Source: Phycisphaerae bacterium
GTDB lineage: Bacteria; Planctomycetota; Phycisphaerae; Sedimentisphaerales; Anaerohalosphaeraceae
NCBI GenBank assembly: GCA_012729675.1
Contig: JAAYCR010000063.1
Location: 1-34,016, forward strand
Length of the DNA stretch: 34,016 bases
Direction of reading: 5' to 3'
The translations under genes were made by a program, and so were the position numbers. This document shows positions 17,209 through 25,213 of the stretch, one piece after another (the stretch's first letter is position 1; each line of letters opens with the position of its first letter). The notes under the pieces were generated by a model. It did no database searches, was not told where the DNA came from, and worked only from the letters and a program-made list of their open reading frames with translations.

Positions 17209-17284
17209 AGGTAGAGGTTAGAAGTTAGAGACAAGTTCTGCTTCCAGCCTCTGCGATCTAACCTCTACCCTCTATCATCTATCA
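17209..17284. repeat. Inverted arms of 7-bp tandem units between groEL and dnaJ (empty element)
   Basis: The left arm is AGGTAGA, GGTTAGA, AGTTAGA (17209-17229). The right arm is TCTAACC, TCTACCC, TCTATCA, TCTATCA (17257-17284), the reverse complement type. The core GGTAGAGGTTAGA (17210-17222) pairs perfectly with 17257-17269. The spacer is 27 bp with no gene. The right arm begins eight bases after the groEL stop. Confidence 0.85.
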
Positions 17285-17292
17285 TCCGATCT

Positions 17293-18909
17293 TTAGCACA
17301 CTGCGCCGTGAACGACGTTTTTCTTGCTGTCGTCTTTGATGCCGGTGATAACCACGTTGGTCGTCAGCATCAGCCCGGCGACCGAGGCGGCATTCTGCAG
17401 TGCGATACGGGCAACCTTGGCGGGGTCGATAATTCCGGCCTTAACCATGTCTTCGTATTCGCCGGTGTTGGCGTTGAAGCCGATATTGCCGCTCTTTTCG
17501 AGCAATTCGGCCACTACAACGTCGCCGTGCCCGCCGCCGTTTTCGACGATCTGACGAGTGGGCGCTTTCAACGCGCCGATGAGAATGTCAAACCCGATCT
17601 TCTCGTCGCCTTTGGCTTTGGCCTTGGCCTTTTCGACCTCGGCAATCGCCCGCAGATAAATCACGCCGCCGCCGGGGATGATGCCTTCCTGTGCGGCCGC
17701 CTTGGTGGCGTGCAGGGCGTCATCCAGCAGGTCTTTGCGTTCTTTCATTTCCGACTCGGTCGCCGCGCCGGCCTTGATCACGGCCACGCCGCCGGTCAGC
17801 TTGGCCAGCCGTTCCTGCAGCTTTTCGCGGTCGTAGTCGCTGGTGGTCTTTTCGATTTGGCCGCGAATCTGTTCGCAGCGGGCCTTGATGTCTTTCTTTT
17901 TGCCCGCGCCTTCGATGATCGTGGTGGTTTCTTTGCCGACGACGATCTTCTTGGCCTGCCCCAGTTGCGACAGCTCGATCTTTTCGAGTTTGACGCCGAG
18001 GTCTTCGGTGATGACCGTCCCGCCGGTCAAAACGGCGATATCCTGAAGCATCGACTTGCGGCGGTCGCCAAAGCCGGGCGCCTTAACGGCACAGACCTTC
18101 AGCACGCCCTGAAGCCGGTTGATGACCAGCGCCGCCAGCGCCTCGCCTTCGACTTCTTCGGACACGATCACCAACTGTGCCCCCATCTGGGCGACTTTTT
18201 CCAGCAGCGGCAGCATCTCGCGCAGATTGCTGATCTTCTTTTCGTGCAGCAGAATATAGGCGTCTTCCAGAACCGCTTCCAGCGTGTCCGGATTGGTCAT
18301 AAAGTAAGGCGACTGATAGCCCTTGTCAAACTGCATGCCTTCGACGACCGTCAGCTCGGTTTCCATGCCCTTGCCTTCTTCGACCTCGATGACGCCTTCC
18401 TTGCCGACTTTGTCCATCGCATCGGCCAGAATCTGTCCGACCTCGGCGTTGTTGTTGGCGCTGATGGCGGCAACCTTGGCGATGTCCTCATGGCCTTTGA
18501 CGGGCTTGGCCGAGGCGTTGACGAACTCGGTGACTACGTCCGCGGCCTTGGTGATGCCGCGCTGCAGCGCGACGGGATTGACGCCGGCGGTTACGAACTT
18601 AAGGCCTTCGTTGTAAATTGCCTCGGCCAGTACCGTCGCGGTGGTCGTACCGTCGCCGACCAGATCGCTGGTCTTGCTGGCGACCTGATTGACCATCTTG
18701 GCGCCGATATTCTTAAACGGTTCCGGCAGTTCGATCTCTTTGCTGACCGACACGCCGTCTTTGGTAATCTTGGGCGAGCCGTAGCTCTTGTGCAGCAGCA
18801 CATTACGCCCCGTCGGCCCCATCGTAACCTTCACGGCGTCGGCCAATTGTGCCAGTCCGTCCTTAAGGTGTACCCGGGCCGTATCCTGAAACATCATTTG
18901 TTTTGCCAT
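17293..18909 (-). CDS. groEL: Chaperonin GroEL, second copy, without GGM tail
   Basis: This is a 60-kDa chaperonin subunit of 538 residues that forms the folding cage capped by GroES. The ATP-binding motif [15 protein letters not shown], the hinge/apical region and the DALHATKAA block with catalytic Asp are intact. The C-terminus is ...[16 protein letters not shown] and lacks the Gly-Gly-Met repeat tail. It is the copy next to groES (about 50 bp downstream of it) and is preceded by GGGAGGAC. dnaJ follows. Loss of the flexible tail and a terminal Cys suggest a specialised paralogue relative to the copy at 19315-20952. Confidence 0.96.
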   Translation of the reverse strand: MAKQMMFQDTARVHLKDGLAQLADAVKVTMGPTGRNVLLHKSYGSPKITKDGVSVSKEIELPEPFKNIGAKMVNQVASKTSDLVGDGTTTATVLAEAIYNEGLKFVTAGVNPVALQRGITKAADVVTEFVNASAKPVKGHEDIAKVAAISANNNAEVGQILADAMDKVGKEGVIEVEEGKGMETELTVVEGMQFDKGYQSPYFMTNPDTLEAVLEDAYILLHEKKISNLREMLPLLEKVAQMGAQLVIVSEEVEGEALAALVINRLQGVLKVCAVKAPGFGDRRKSMLQDIAVLTGGTVITEDLGVKLEKIELSQLGQAKKIVVGKETTTIIEGAGKKKDIKARCEQIRGQIEKTTSDYDREKLQERLAKLTGGVAVIKAGAATESEMKERKDLLDDALHATKAAAQEGIIPGGGVIYLRAIAEVEKAKAKAKGDEKIGFDILIGALKAPTRQIVENGGGHGDVVVAELLEKSGNIGFNANTGEYEDMVKAGIIDPAKVARIALQNAASVAGLMLTTNVVITGIKDDSKKNVVHGAVC

Positions 18910-18959
18910 TTGTATTGTCCTCCCGACTGTTCAGTCGTTGGCTGTTGTTGTAAAACCGG

Positions 18960-19250
18960 TTACTTTTCGACGATGCCGAGCACTTCGCTTTCGCGCAGAA
19001 TCTTGTAGTCTTCGCCGTCGATTTCGATGTCGCTTCCGCTGTATTTGCCGTACAGAACAACATCGTTCTTCTTGACGTTCATCGCGGCGCGGCTGCCGTT
19101 ATCCAGCAGCTTGCCGGCGCCAACGGCGATGACCTTGCCCATCAGCGGTTTTTCGCGGGCAGTGTCGGGCAGCACAATACCACCGGCGGTCTTTTCTTCT
19201 GCGTCCTGCGGCTTGACAACAATGCGATCTTCAAGGGGTAACAGCTTCAT
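18960..19250 (-). CDS. groES: Co-chaperonin GroES
   Basis: The 96-residue lid of the GroEL cage. It has the starting block LLPLEDRIVVKP and the mobile loop EEKTAGGIVLPDTAREKP that docks on GroEL. The G-KVIAVGAGK strand, YGKYSG and the ending ESEVLGIVEK are typical. It sits between the two groEL genes, so it may serve either. Confidence 0.96.
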   Translation of the reverse strand: MKLLPLEDRIVVKPQDAEEKTAGGIVLPDTAREKPLMGKVIAVGAGKLLDNGSRAAMNVKKNDVVLYGKYSGSDIEIDGEDYKILRESEVLGIVEK

Positions 19251-19299
19251 CGTTTATTCTCCTGTCGATATTATTTATTCGTTGTTTTTCTATTTCGGG

Positions 19300-19314
19300 T
19301 CGCACCGCGTGCGA
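19300..19314 (-). other. Hairpin directly after the first groEL stop
   Basis: TCGCAC-CGC-GTGCGA forms a six-pair stem with a three-base loop adjoining the groEL stop codon at 19315-19317. With no T-run it is more likely an mRNA processing or 3'-end stabilising structure than a terminator. Confidence 0.35.
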
Positions 19315-20952
19315 TTACATCATATCCATATCGTCCATCTCGCCGCCCATGCCGGCAGGGGTCTTGTCGTCCTTGGGCATTTCGGTAACCACGCAGTCGG
19401 TCGTCAGCAGCAGGCCCGCCACGGAAGCGGCGTTCTGCAGGGCGATGCGCGTCACCTTGACCGGGTCGATTACGCCGACCTCGACGAGGTCTTCGTACTT
19501 ATCCTTGTCGGCGTTGTAGCCAAAGCCGCCCTTACCCTGTGCGACTTTGTTAACGACCAGATTGCCCACCGCGCCGGCGTTCTCGGCGATGCAGTGACAC
19601 GGCATACGCAAAGCATTGGCGACAATGGCCGCACCGGTCTTTTCGTCGCCGGTCAGCTTCAGTGCCTTGACCGCCTCGATGCAGCGGATCAACGCGACGC
19701 CGCCGCCGGGGACGATGCCTTCTTCGATGGCCGCACGGGTCGCGTGCAGAGCGTCTTCGATGCGGGCCTTCTTTTCTTTCATCTCCGCTTCGCTGGCGGC
19801 CCCGACATTGATACGGGCCACGCCGCCGGTCAGCTTGGCCAGCCGTTCCTGCAGCTTTTCGCGGTCATAATCGCTGGTGGTACCCTCAATCTCGGCCTGA
19901 ATCTGGGCGATACGCCCCTGAATAGCGCCGTGAGCGCCGGCGCCTTCGACGATGACGGTATTGTCGTTGTCGATGTTGACCTTCTTGGCCTGACCGAGCT
20001 GGGTCAGTTGCACTTTGTCCAGTTCGATACCGAGGTCTTTGAAGATGGGTTCGGCGCCGGTGAGGATGGCGATATCTTCGAGCATAGCCTTGCGGCGGTC
20101 GCCGTAGCCGGGCGCCTTGACGGCGGCCACATGCAGAATGCCGCGGAGCTTGTTAACGACCAGCGTCGCCAGGGCCTCGCCTTCCACATCCTCGGCAATA
20201 ATCAGCAGCGGCCGTTTGCTCTTGGCAACCGCTTCCAACAGCGGCACGAGCTTGGCAACATTGCTGATCTTCTCTTCAAACACAAGAATAAACGGCTTTT
20301 CGAGTTCGCAGACCATCGAATCCGGGTCGGTCACAAAATGCGGCGACAGATACCCGCGGTCAAACTGCATCCCCTCGACATAATCCACATCGGTATCGAG
20401 GCTCTTGCCTTCTTCGATGGTGATGACGCCGTCTTTGCCGACCCGCATAAAGGCCTCGGCCATCTTCTTGCCGATTTCCTGGTCATTGTTGGCGCTGATG
20501 GCGGCGACATTGACGATGCTGTCCTTTTTGGCGATATCGACCGGCACGGCCAGCGTGGCCAGCTTATCGACGGCCGCGGACACGGCCTTCTGGATGCCGC
20601 GGTTGAGGCTCATCGCGTCGGCCCCGGCGGCCAGATTCTTGTAGGCGTCGCGGAACAGGGCCTCGGCCAGCACCGTCGCGGTGGTCGTGCCGTCGCCGGC
20701 GACCTTCGAGGTCTTGCTGGCGGCCTCGCGGACGAGCTTGGCGCCCATATTCTCGGCCTTGTCCAACAGTTCAATCTCCTCGGCCACCGTCACGCCGTCT
20801 TTGGTAACCGTCGGGCCGCCCCAGCCCTTGTCGATGATCGCACAGCGGCCGCGCGGGCCAAGGGTCGATTTCACCGCACTGGCCAGTTTTTCCACACCGA
20901 CCAGCAGGGCGCTGCGGGCGTCACTTTCAAACGCTAAGTCTTTTGTTGCCAT
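19315..20952 (-). CDS. groEL: Chaperonin GroEL, first copy, with Met/Asp/Gly tail
   Basis: This is a 545-residue chaperonin subunit and the first gene of the chaperone operon. It has [16 protein letters not shown], the [20 protein letters not shown] block and [10 protein letters not shown] with the catalytic Asp. The tail [21 protein letters not shown] is a variant of the usual flexible GGM tail. It differs clearly from the second copy, for example in [16 protein letters not shown] against [16 protein letters not shown]. The start is ATG 20952, preceded by AGGAGAGG. A perfect TATAAT lies upstream. No CIRCE element (TTAGCACTC-N9-GAGTGCTAA) is present. Confidence 0.96.
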   Translation of the reverse strand: MATKDLAFESDARSALLVGVEKLASAVKSTLGPRGRCAIIDKGWGGPTVTKDGVTVAEEIELLDKAENMGAKLVREAASKTSKVAGDGTTTATVLAEALFRDAYKNLAAGADAMSLNRGIQKAVSAAVDKLATLAVPVDIAKKDSIVNVAAISANNDQEIGKKMAEAFMRVGKDGVITIEEGKSLDTDVDYVEGMQFDRGYLSPHFVTDPDSMVCELEKPFILVFEEKISNVAKLVPLLEAVAKSKRPLLIIAEDVEGEALATLVVNKLRGILHVAAVKAPGYGDRRKAMLEDIAILTGAEPIFKDLGIELDKVQLTQLGQAKKVNIDNDNTVIVEGAGAHGAIQGRIAQIQAEIEGTTSDYDREKLQERLAKLTGGVARINVGAASEAEMKEKKARIEDALHATRAAIEEGIVPGGGVALIRCIEAVKALKLTGDEKTGAAIVANALRMPCHCIAENAGAVGNLVVNKVAQGKGGFGYNADKDKYEDLVEVGVIDPVKVTRIALQNAASVAGLLLTTDCVVTEMPKDDKTPAGMGGEMDDMDMM

Positions 20953-20982
20953 AAGTGTTGCCTCTCCTATTGTTTAAGTTGC

Positions 20983-21018
20983 ATTATATCCAATTTAAAG
21001 AGTTCTATCTGTATAGAA
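20983..21018 (-). promoter_or_regulatory. Promoter -10 box and palindromic operator candidate of the chaperone operon
   Basis: TATAAT on the minus strand (20988-20983) lies 30 bp before ATG 20952. The -35 region has no good TTGACA. Instead it is covered by the palindrome TTCTATCTGTATAGAA (21003-21018). This layout suits repressor or activator control, but the binding protein is unknown. Confidence 0.4.
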
Positions 21019-21159
21019 ACACACTCTCTACATAAGGCTACACAGATGAGCAAATCAGATACCAGAACCACCCTCGATTTGACCGATTAAATCTTAAATA
21101 TAAAAAATATAGAGAGTTAGCGTAAAAAAAAAGTATCCCGATATATTGACTCTGCCATC

Positions 21160-21244
21160 TTCGCCCCTATGTCGAATGGGGTCATCAGCCAACTTGGCAG
21201 ACCGAGCCGAGCTTTCCCGTAGGGGCGAAACTATGTGTTCGCCC
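21160..21244. repeat. REP-like inverted repeats at the tsaB 3' end
   Basis: TTCGCCCCTA (21160-21169) is the reverse complement of TAGGGGCGAA (21220-21229). The latter also forms a tighter hairpin, GGGCGAA (21223-21229) with TTCGCCC (21238-21244). The last part overlaps the end of tsaB, supplying its final residues. Such GGGGCGAA...TTCGCCCC motifs are commonly dispersed in bacterial genomes. Confidence 0.55.
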
Positions 21245-21968
21245 TGTCCTTTTCTCGTTTTTCGACGGCGTCGGGTTTTCGGATATAGGCGGGCACCAAG
21301 GTATAGGGGTCGGCAAAGTGTCCCTGTTCGGCCATCTTTTGACCGACGGTATAGACGCCGGATGCGGTCACAGACCAGAATGCCTCATCGAGCGGGCGGG
21401 TCAGCGGGCCGGAAAATCGGTCGGCATAGTACGTCAGCCCCTCGCCCAGCAGACCGACGGGGATATTGTCCTCATTTATACGTGCCATAAGTTCTTCCGG
21501 GTAAAGCAGCGTGCTGGACAGCAGCTTTTCCCATCGGTCACCGCTGCGTTCATACAGGGCGGCAAAGAAACGGCCCTGCTTGGCATCGAGAATGCAGGCC
21601 GCACGAGTCAGCCATGAGCCGGTTTGAGTGCAATAGGCCACAGCGTTCTGAGCCAGGGCATCTAAGGTATCGACGGCGACAATCTGTGTATTTACGGCAT
21701 AAGCCATCATTATAGAAAGGGTTACAGCTATTCGGATACCGGTAAAGCTGCCGGGGCCGCTGGTGATGTATAGCCGGTCGATTTGGCCGGGCCTAATGTT
21801 AACCTTGGACAACAGCCCGTCCATAACGTCAAACAGCTCGGCATTATGACGCATAAAACCGGAAAAAGAAGATTCACTTAGAATGGTATTTCCCATGCCA
21901 AGCGCCACCGATCCCACGCGCCCGGAGGTTTCGATTGCTAATCTGTACGTCTGTTCTGAATTGGACAC
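21231..21968 (-). CDS. tsaB: tRNA threonylcarbamoyladenosine biosynthesis protein TsaB
   Basis: TsaB partners TsaD and TsaE in transferring the threonylcarbamoyl group to A37 of ANN-reading tRNAs. The 245 residues start with LAIETSGRVGSVALG, carry the family signature ITSGPGSFTGIRIAVT at about 85-100 and continue VDTLDALAQNA. They end in a basic YIRKPDAVEKREK segment. The start is GTG 21968 with GGAG upstream. The final residues (about DRANT) are encoded by REP-like sequence. tsaE lies elsewhere in this window (29764-30225); tsaD and tsaC do not. Confidence 0.93.
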   Translation of the reverse strand: MSNSEQTYRLAIETSGRVGSVALGMGNTILSESSFSGFMRHNAELFDVMDGLLSKVNIRPGQIDRLYITSGPGSFTGIRIAVTLSIMMAYAVNTQIVAVDTLDALAQNAVAYCTQTGSWLTRAACILDAKQGRFFAALYERSGDRWEKLLSSTLLYPEELMARINEDNIPVGLLGEGLTYYADRFSGPLTRPLDEAFWSVTASGVYTVGQKMAEQGHFADPYTLVPAYIRKPDAVEKREKDRANT

Positions 21969-22006
21969 ACCAAAACTCCATAGCCTCTCTAATTGCCGAT
22001 GCCGAA

Positions 22007-22035
22007 CTTATACAATTTACCAACATTAAAAACAA
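22007..22035 (-). promoter_or_regulatory. Possible tsaB promoter
   Basis: On the minus strand TTGTTT (22035-22030), 17 bases, then TATAAG (22012-22007), about 40 bases before GTG 21968. The -35 match is weak. Confidence 0.4.
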
Positions 22036-22067
22036 GCATTGTTTGGAAAAAGTTTCAGTTTTTACAC

Positions 22068-22096
22068 TTGCATTAATTTTTTCTTGGATATACACT
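22068..22096 (+). promoter_or_regulatory. Possible promoter of the secretin-like gene
   Basis: TTGCAT (22068-22073), 17 bases, then TACACT (22091-22096), divergent from tsaB. The leader to 22190 would be about 90 bases. Confidence 0.35.
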
Positions 22097-22189
22097 TAGC
22101 CGTCTGATGGCGGAGGTATCCGCTGGTGGGTGTTGGTGTAGGATTTAAATTGATAAATGACTTCGAAAAATTATTTGCGGAGGATTATT

Positions 22190-25081
22190 GTGCAGATGGT
22201 TTCAGTTTCTCACAATTATCGTACAGCGTCCCGACGCGGTGTAACCCTTTGTCTGACGACAATTATCACGGGGATGGCCATTGTCGCGTTTGCCCAGCCT
22301 GCCGAAGAACGGGCACGGCAGGCAAGGATCGACTCCTTTATCCAGATCGCTCGCGAGCAAGTCAACCGCGGATATTATCAGCACGCCGAAATCGAGTTGG
22401 ACAAGGCCGCGACTGCGGAATTTGCGCCGTTTGTAACCGAGTCGCAGAAGCGAGAAATCGCCGCGCTGCTGCAAACGATCCACACCGCCGCCAACACCGC
22501 CGCCGAGCAGCGGCAGGCCATCGAGCAAGCCCTGCGGCAAAGCGATGCCCTGGCGGCACAGGGAAACTACGCACAGGCTGCCTCGTTACTGCGCCAAATT
22601 GAGCGCAGTCCTTACCTGGCCGAACATGAAAAACAGATCGTGGCCGCGTCGCTGATAGAGTACGACGATAAAAGCAAAACCCAAGCGGTCCAATTGGCCG
22701 TCGAAGACCTGATGCCGCAGAACACCGCAACAGCTCAAACGATTGTCGTTCAAGAACCGGTTGCGCCCGCGACGTATGATCAAACGCCGCCGGCAACTGA
22801 CCTGCGATCCGAAACGGATGCCGAAGACTCCTATCTGCAAGTAATCCGGCGCGAACGGGCGGTGCGGATCGATTATACGACAGCGATTGTCAATGATGCG
22901 ATGTCGCGATCACGCGCCCTGCTGCAGGAAAACCGATTCGAGGAGGCACGGCAGGTACTGCGAAACGCGATGTCCACCGTCGAACGCAATAAACTTCTGC
23001 TGGGCGATGCGCTGTACGCCGAGTATATGGCTCAACTGAACAATGAAGAACAGACGCTTAACGAACAGCAGCACGTCTGGCAAGCCCAGCAGGATCAGCG
23101 GCGGGTCGAAGAGGCGGCGACAATAACCGACACCATTCGCGACACCATCGAGGAACAGCGGAAACAGGCCATTGAAGACTATATGGATCGCGCATACGCC
23201 TTTCAGGCCGAGGAGCGATACGAAGAGGCTTTGGGACAATTGGAACTGTTATTGGGGGTTGACCCGCTGCACCAACGTGCCCTGATGATGAAACAGTCGC
23301 TGGAGCATTGGACACGGTATCGCGAGCAGCGACGTATCCAGGACGAGATCGAGCGGGAAGAATTGGATGTGCTGATGGAAGCCACTAGCAAGCAAATCCC
23401 GTATGCCGAAGAGATCACCTATTTCCGCAACTGGAAAGAGATCGCCGCGCGCCGTGAACAAAATCTTTTAGAAACGATGAGTCCGGAAGACATCTTGGTC
23501 AATCGGCAGCTTGACGAACGGGTCGATTTGTCAATGCTGACCGAATATACCACGCTGGCCGAAGCGATCGATTTGGTGCGCCAGTCGGTGAGCCCCCCGC
23601 TGGCCATTGTGGTGCAATGGGGCGATTTGAGTATGAATGCGTTTGTCGAACGCGATACGCCGGTGAATATGTCCGGCGAAGGGTTGGTTTCGGTTGTGCT
23701 GCGAACGGCACTGAATCGCATCCTTCAGGCGGTCAGCAGTGCCGCCATGGCGGACTTGGGGTTTGTCCTTGAAGACGGCGTAATAACTATCGCGACGGTC
23801 GAGTCCTTGCCGACCAGCTTTAGGAACGAAGTGTACGACGTGGCCGACCTGCTCAATCCCCCGGCCAACGGCGGTGGCGGCATGTACGGCGGCGGCGGCA
23901 TGTACGGCGGTGGCGGCATGTACGGCGGTGGCGGCGGCATGTACGGCGGTGGCGGCATGTACGGCGGCGGTGGCGGCGTCGGGAACTGGCAGTCACAATA
24001 TCGCGGCAGTCAATTGATCTGGGTGATCCAGCAGACCATCAATCCGGAAAGTTGGTATGAAGAAGGTGGAGAAGGCCGCATCAATCAATACAGCGAAAAC
24101 AAGCTGCTCGTCTGGCAGACACCGGAAGTCCACAAACAAATCAGAGAATTCCTGGAGATGCTTCGTATCGGTCTGGGAGAGCAAGTCGCAGTCGAAGCAC
24201 GATTTCTCGTGGTGGGTGAGAACTTCCTCCAAGATATCGGGCTCGACCTGCACACTATCAATCTTAGAGTCGGCGGTCCATTCAATAAGGGAGGTACCGG
24301 CGAACCCGGCGTATTAGGGATTGCGCAATCGACACGGGATCACGTCATCCCAACGGGGACGAATGTACCCGGCTCACTGGCCGGCACCTTAACACAACCG
24401 GGTTTAAGTCTGACCTCAAACATTACATTCGATGACCTCGTTGTCGATTTTATCATTCAAGCTACACAAGCGCACAGAAACTCCCGGACGTTGAACGCTC
24501 CCAAAGCGGTGGTGATGAACGGGGAAACGGCATCGTTATCCGTCGATACTGAAACACGTATCGTATCGAACAGTTCTTTGGTTACCGAGTCGGTGGGCAC
24601 CGGAGATGTTCCATTGCTCACCACCTATTGGGATAGAGAACTCGAAAGTTTAAATACCGGCATTCAGATGTCGATTACACCGACAATCACCGCTGATAAA
24701 AAGTATGTCCTTTTGCTTATCAATGCGAATCTTACAGATTTGTTGGCTGTGTCAACGCAGCAAGTGACCGCGTTGGGTCCTAATAACGAGTTGCTAACGG
24801 ATCAATTCGCGTTGCCGACGACACAGAACAGTTCGATTAATACCCGCGTCAATGTGCCGGACCGCGGGACCGTAATGCTGGGCGGCTTGACGCTGGCGGC
24901 CGAAAACGAACGCGATTCCGGTATTCCGATCCTCAGCAAAATTCCGATTCTGAACCTGTTGTTTTCCAACCATAGCGTAGTCAGAGATAAACACATTCTG
25001 CTGATCTTGGTCAAACCGACGATTATGCTTCAGGAAGAGAACGAACAGGACGCCATCGCGGCGATGGAAAAAAGAAAGTAA
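22190..25081 (+). CDS. Secretin-like outer-membrane protein with Gly-Met-Tyr repeat
   Basis: The protein has 963 residues from GTG 22190, chosen because GCGGAGGA lies just upstream; an earlier ATG at 22157 lacks one. A signal peptide (basic RR, then LCLTTIITGMAIVAFAQ) is followed by about 380 residues of charged helical repeats resembling TPR units (AREQVNRGYYQHAEIELDKA, AYAFQAEERYEEALGQLELLL). Residues 561-598 are five G4-5-M-Y repeats. The secretin domain follows (about 660-950): VAVEARFLVVGENFLQDIG, NAPKAVVMNGETA, VPDRGTVMLGGLT and ILSKIPILNLLF...KHILLILVKPTI. Secretins form multimeric outer-membrane pores for type II/III secretion or type IV pili. No other secretion gene is adjacent, so its system is unknown. 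Confidence 0.88.
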   Translation: MQMVSVSHNYRTASRRGVTLCLTTIITGMAIVAFAQPAEERARQARIDSFIQIAREQVNRGYYQHAEIELDKAATAEFAPFVTESQKREIAALLQTIHTAANTAAEQRQAIEQALRQSDALAAQGNYAQAASLLRQIERSPYLAEHEKQIVAASLIEYDDKSKTQAVQLAVEDLMPQNTATAQTIVVQEPVAPATYDQTPPATDLRSETDAEDSYLQVIRRERAVRIDYTTAIVNDAMSRSRALLQENRFEEARQVLRNAMSTVERNKLLLGDALYAEYMAQLNNEEQTLNEQQHVWQAQQDQRRVEEAATITDTIRDTIEEQRKQAIEDYMDRAYAFQAEERYEEALGQLELLLGVDPLHQRALMMKQSLEHWTRYREQRRIQDEIEREELDVLMEATSKQIPYAEEITYFRNWKEIAARREQNLLETMSPEDILVNRQLDERVDLSMLTEYTTLAEAIDLVRQSVSPPLAIVVQWGDLSMNAFVERDTPVNMSGEGLVSVVLRTALNRILQAVSSAAMADLGFVLEDGVITIATVESLPTSFRNEVYDVADLLNPPANGGGGMYGGGGMYGGGGMYGGGGGMYGGGGMYGGGGGVGNWQSQYRGSQLIWVIQQTINPESWYEEGGEGRINQYSENKLLVWQTPEVHKQIREFLEMLRIGLGEQVAVEARFLVVGENFLQDIGLDLHTINLRVGGPFNKGGTGEPGVLGIAQSTRDHVIPTGTNVPGSLAGTLTQPGLSLTSNITFDDLVVDFIIQATQAHRNSRTLNAPKAVVMNGETASLSVDTETRIVSNSSLVTESVGTGDVPLLTTYWDRELESLNTGIQMSITPTITADKKYVLLLINANLTDLLAVSTQQVTALGPNNELLTDQFALPTTQNSSINTRVNVPDRGTVMLGGLTLAAENERDSGIPILSKIPILNLLFSNHSVVRDKHILLILVKPTIMLQEENEQDAIAAMEKRK

Positions 25082-25110
25082 TCGATTGACTTTAACGAAC
25101 AAACATAGAG

Positions 25111-25144
25111 GGACGCCGACATTTTGTCCGGCGTCCTTTTTTTT
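25111..25144 (+). terminator. Rho-independent terminator after the secretin-like gene
   Basis: GGACGCCG (25111-25118) pairs with CGGCGTCC (25129-25136), followed by eight T residues, 30 bp after the stop. Confidence 0.8.
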
Positions 25145-25163
25145 GCGCGGATCAGAAGCAGTA

Positions 25164-25188
25164 CCCCCCCCCCCCCCCAAAAAAAAAA
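25164..25188. repeat. C15-A10 homopolymer tract
   Basis: Fifteen C residues are followed directly by ten A residues between the convergent ends of the secretin gene and gatB. Nothing comparable occurs elsewhere in the window. Confidence 0.9.
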
Positions 25189-25213
25189 CACCAGAACTAA
25201 TAATCTTCTGTAT

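Noticed and set aside
17308-20937. Very long frames (566 and 636 codons) antisense to the groEL genes
   Set aside because: Both mirror the codon structure of groEL on the other strand. Translations are rich in His, Asp, Gly and Val as expected from antisense reading.
20953-21120. CIRCE/HrcA operator upstream of groEL
   Set aside because: No TTAGCACTC-N9-GAGTGCTAA or close variant is present.
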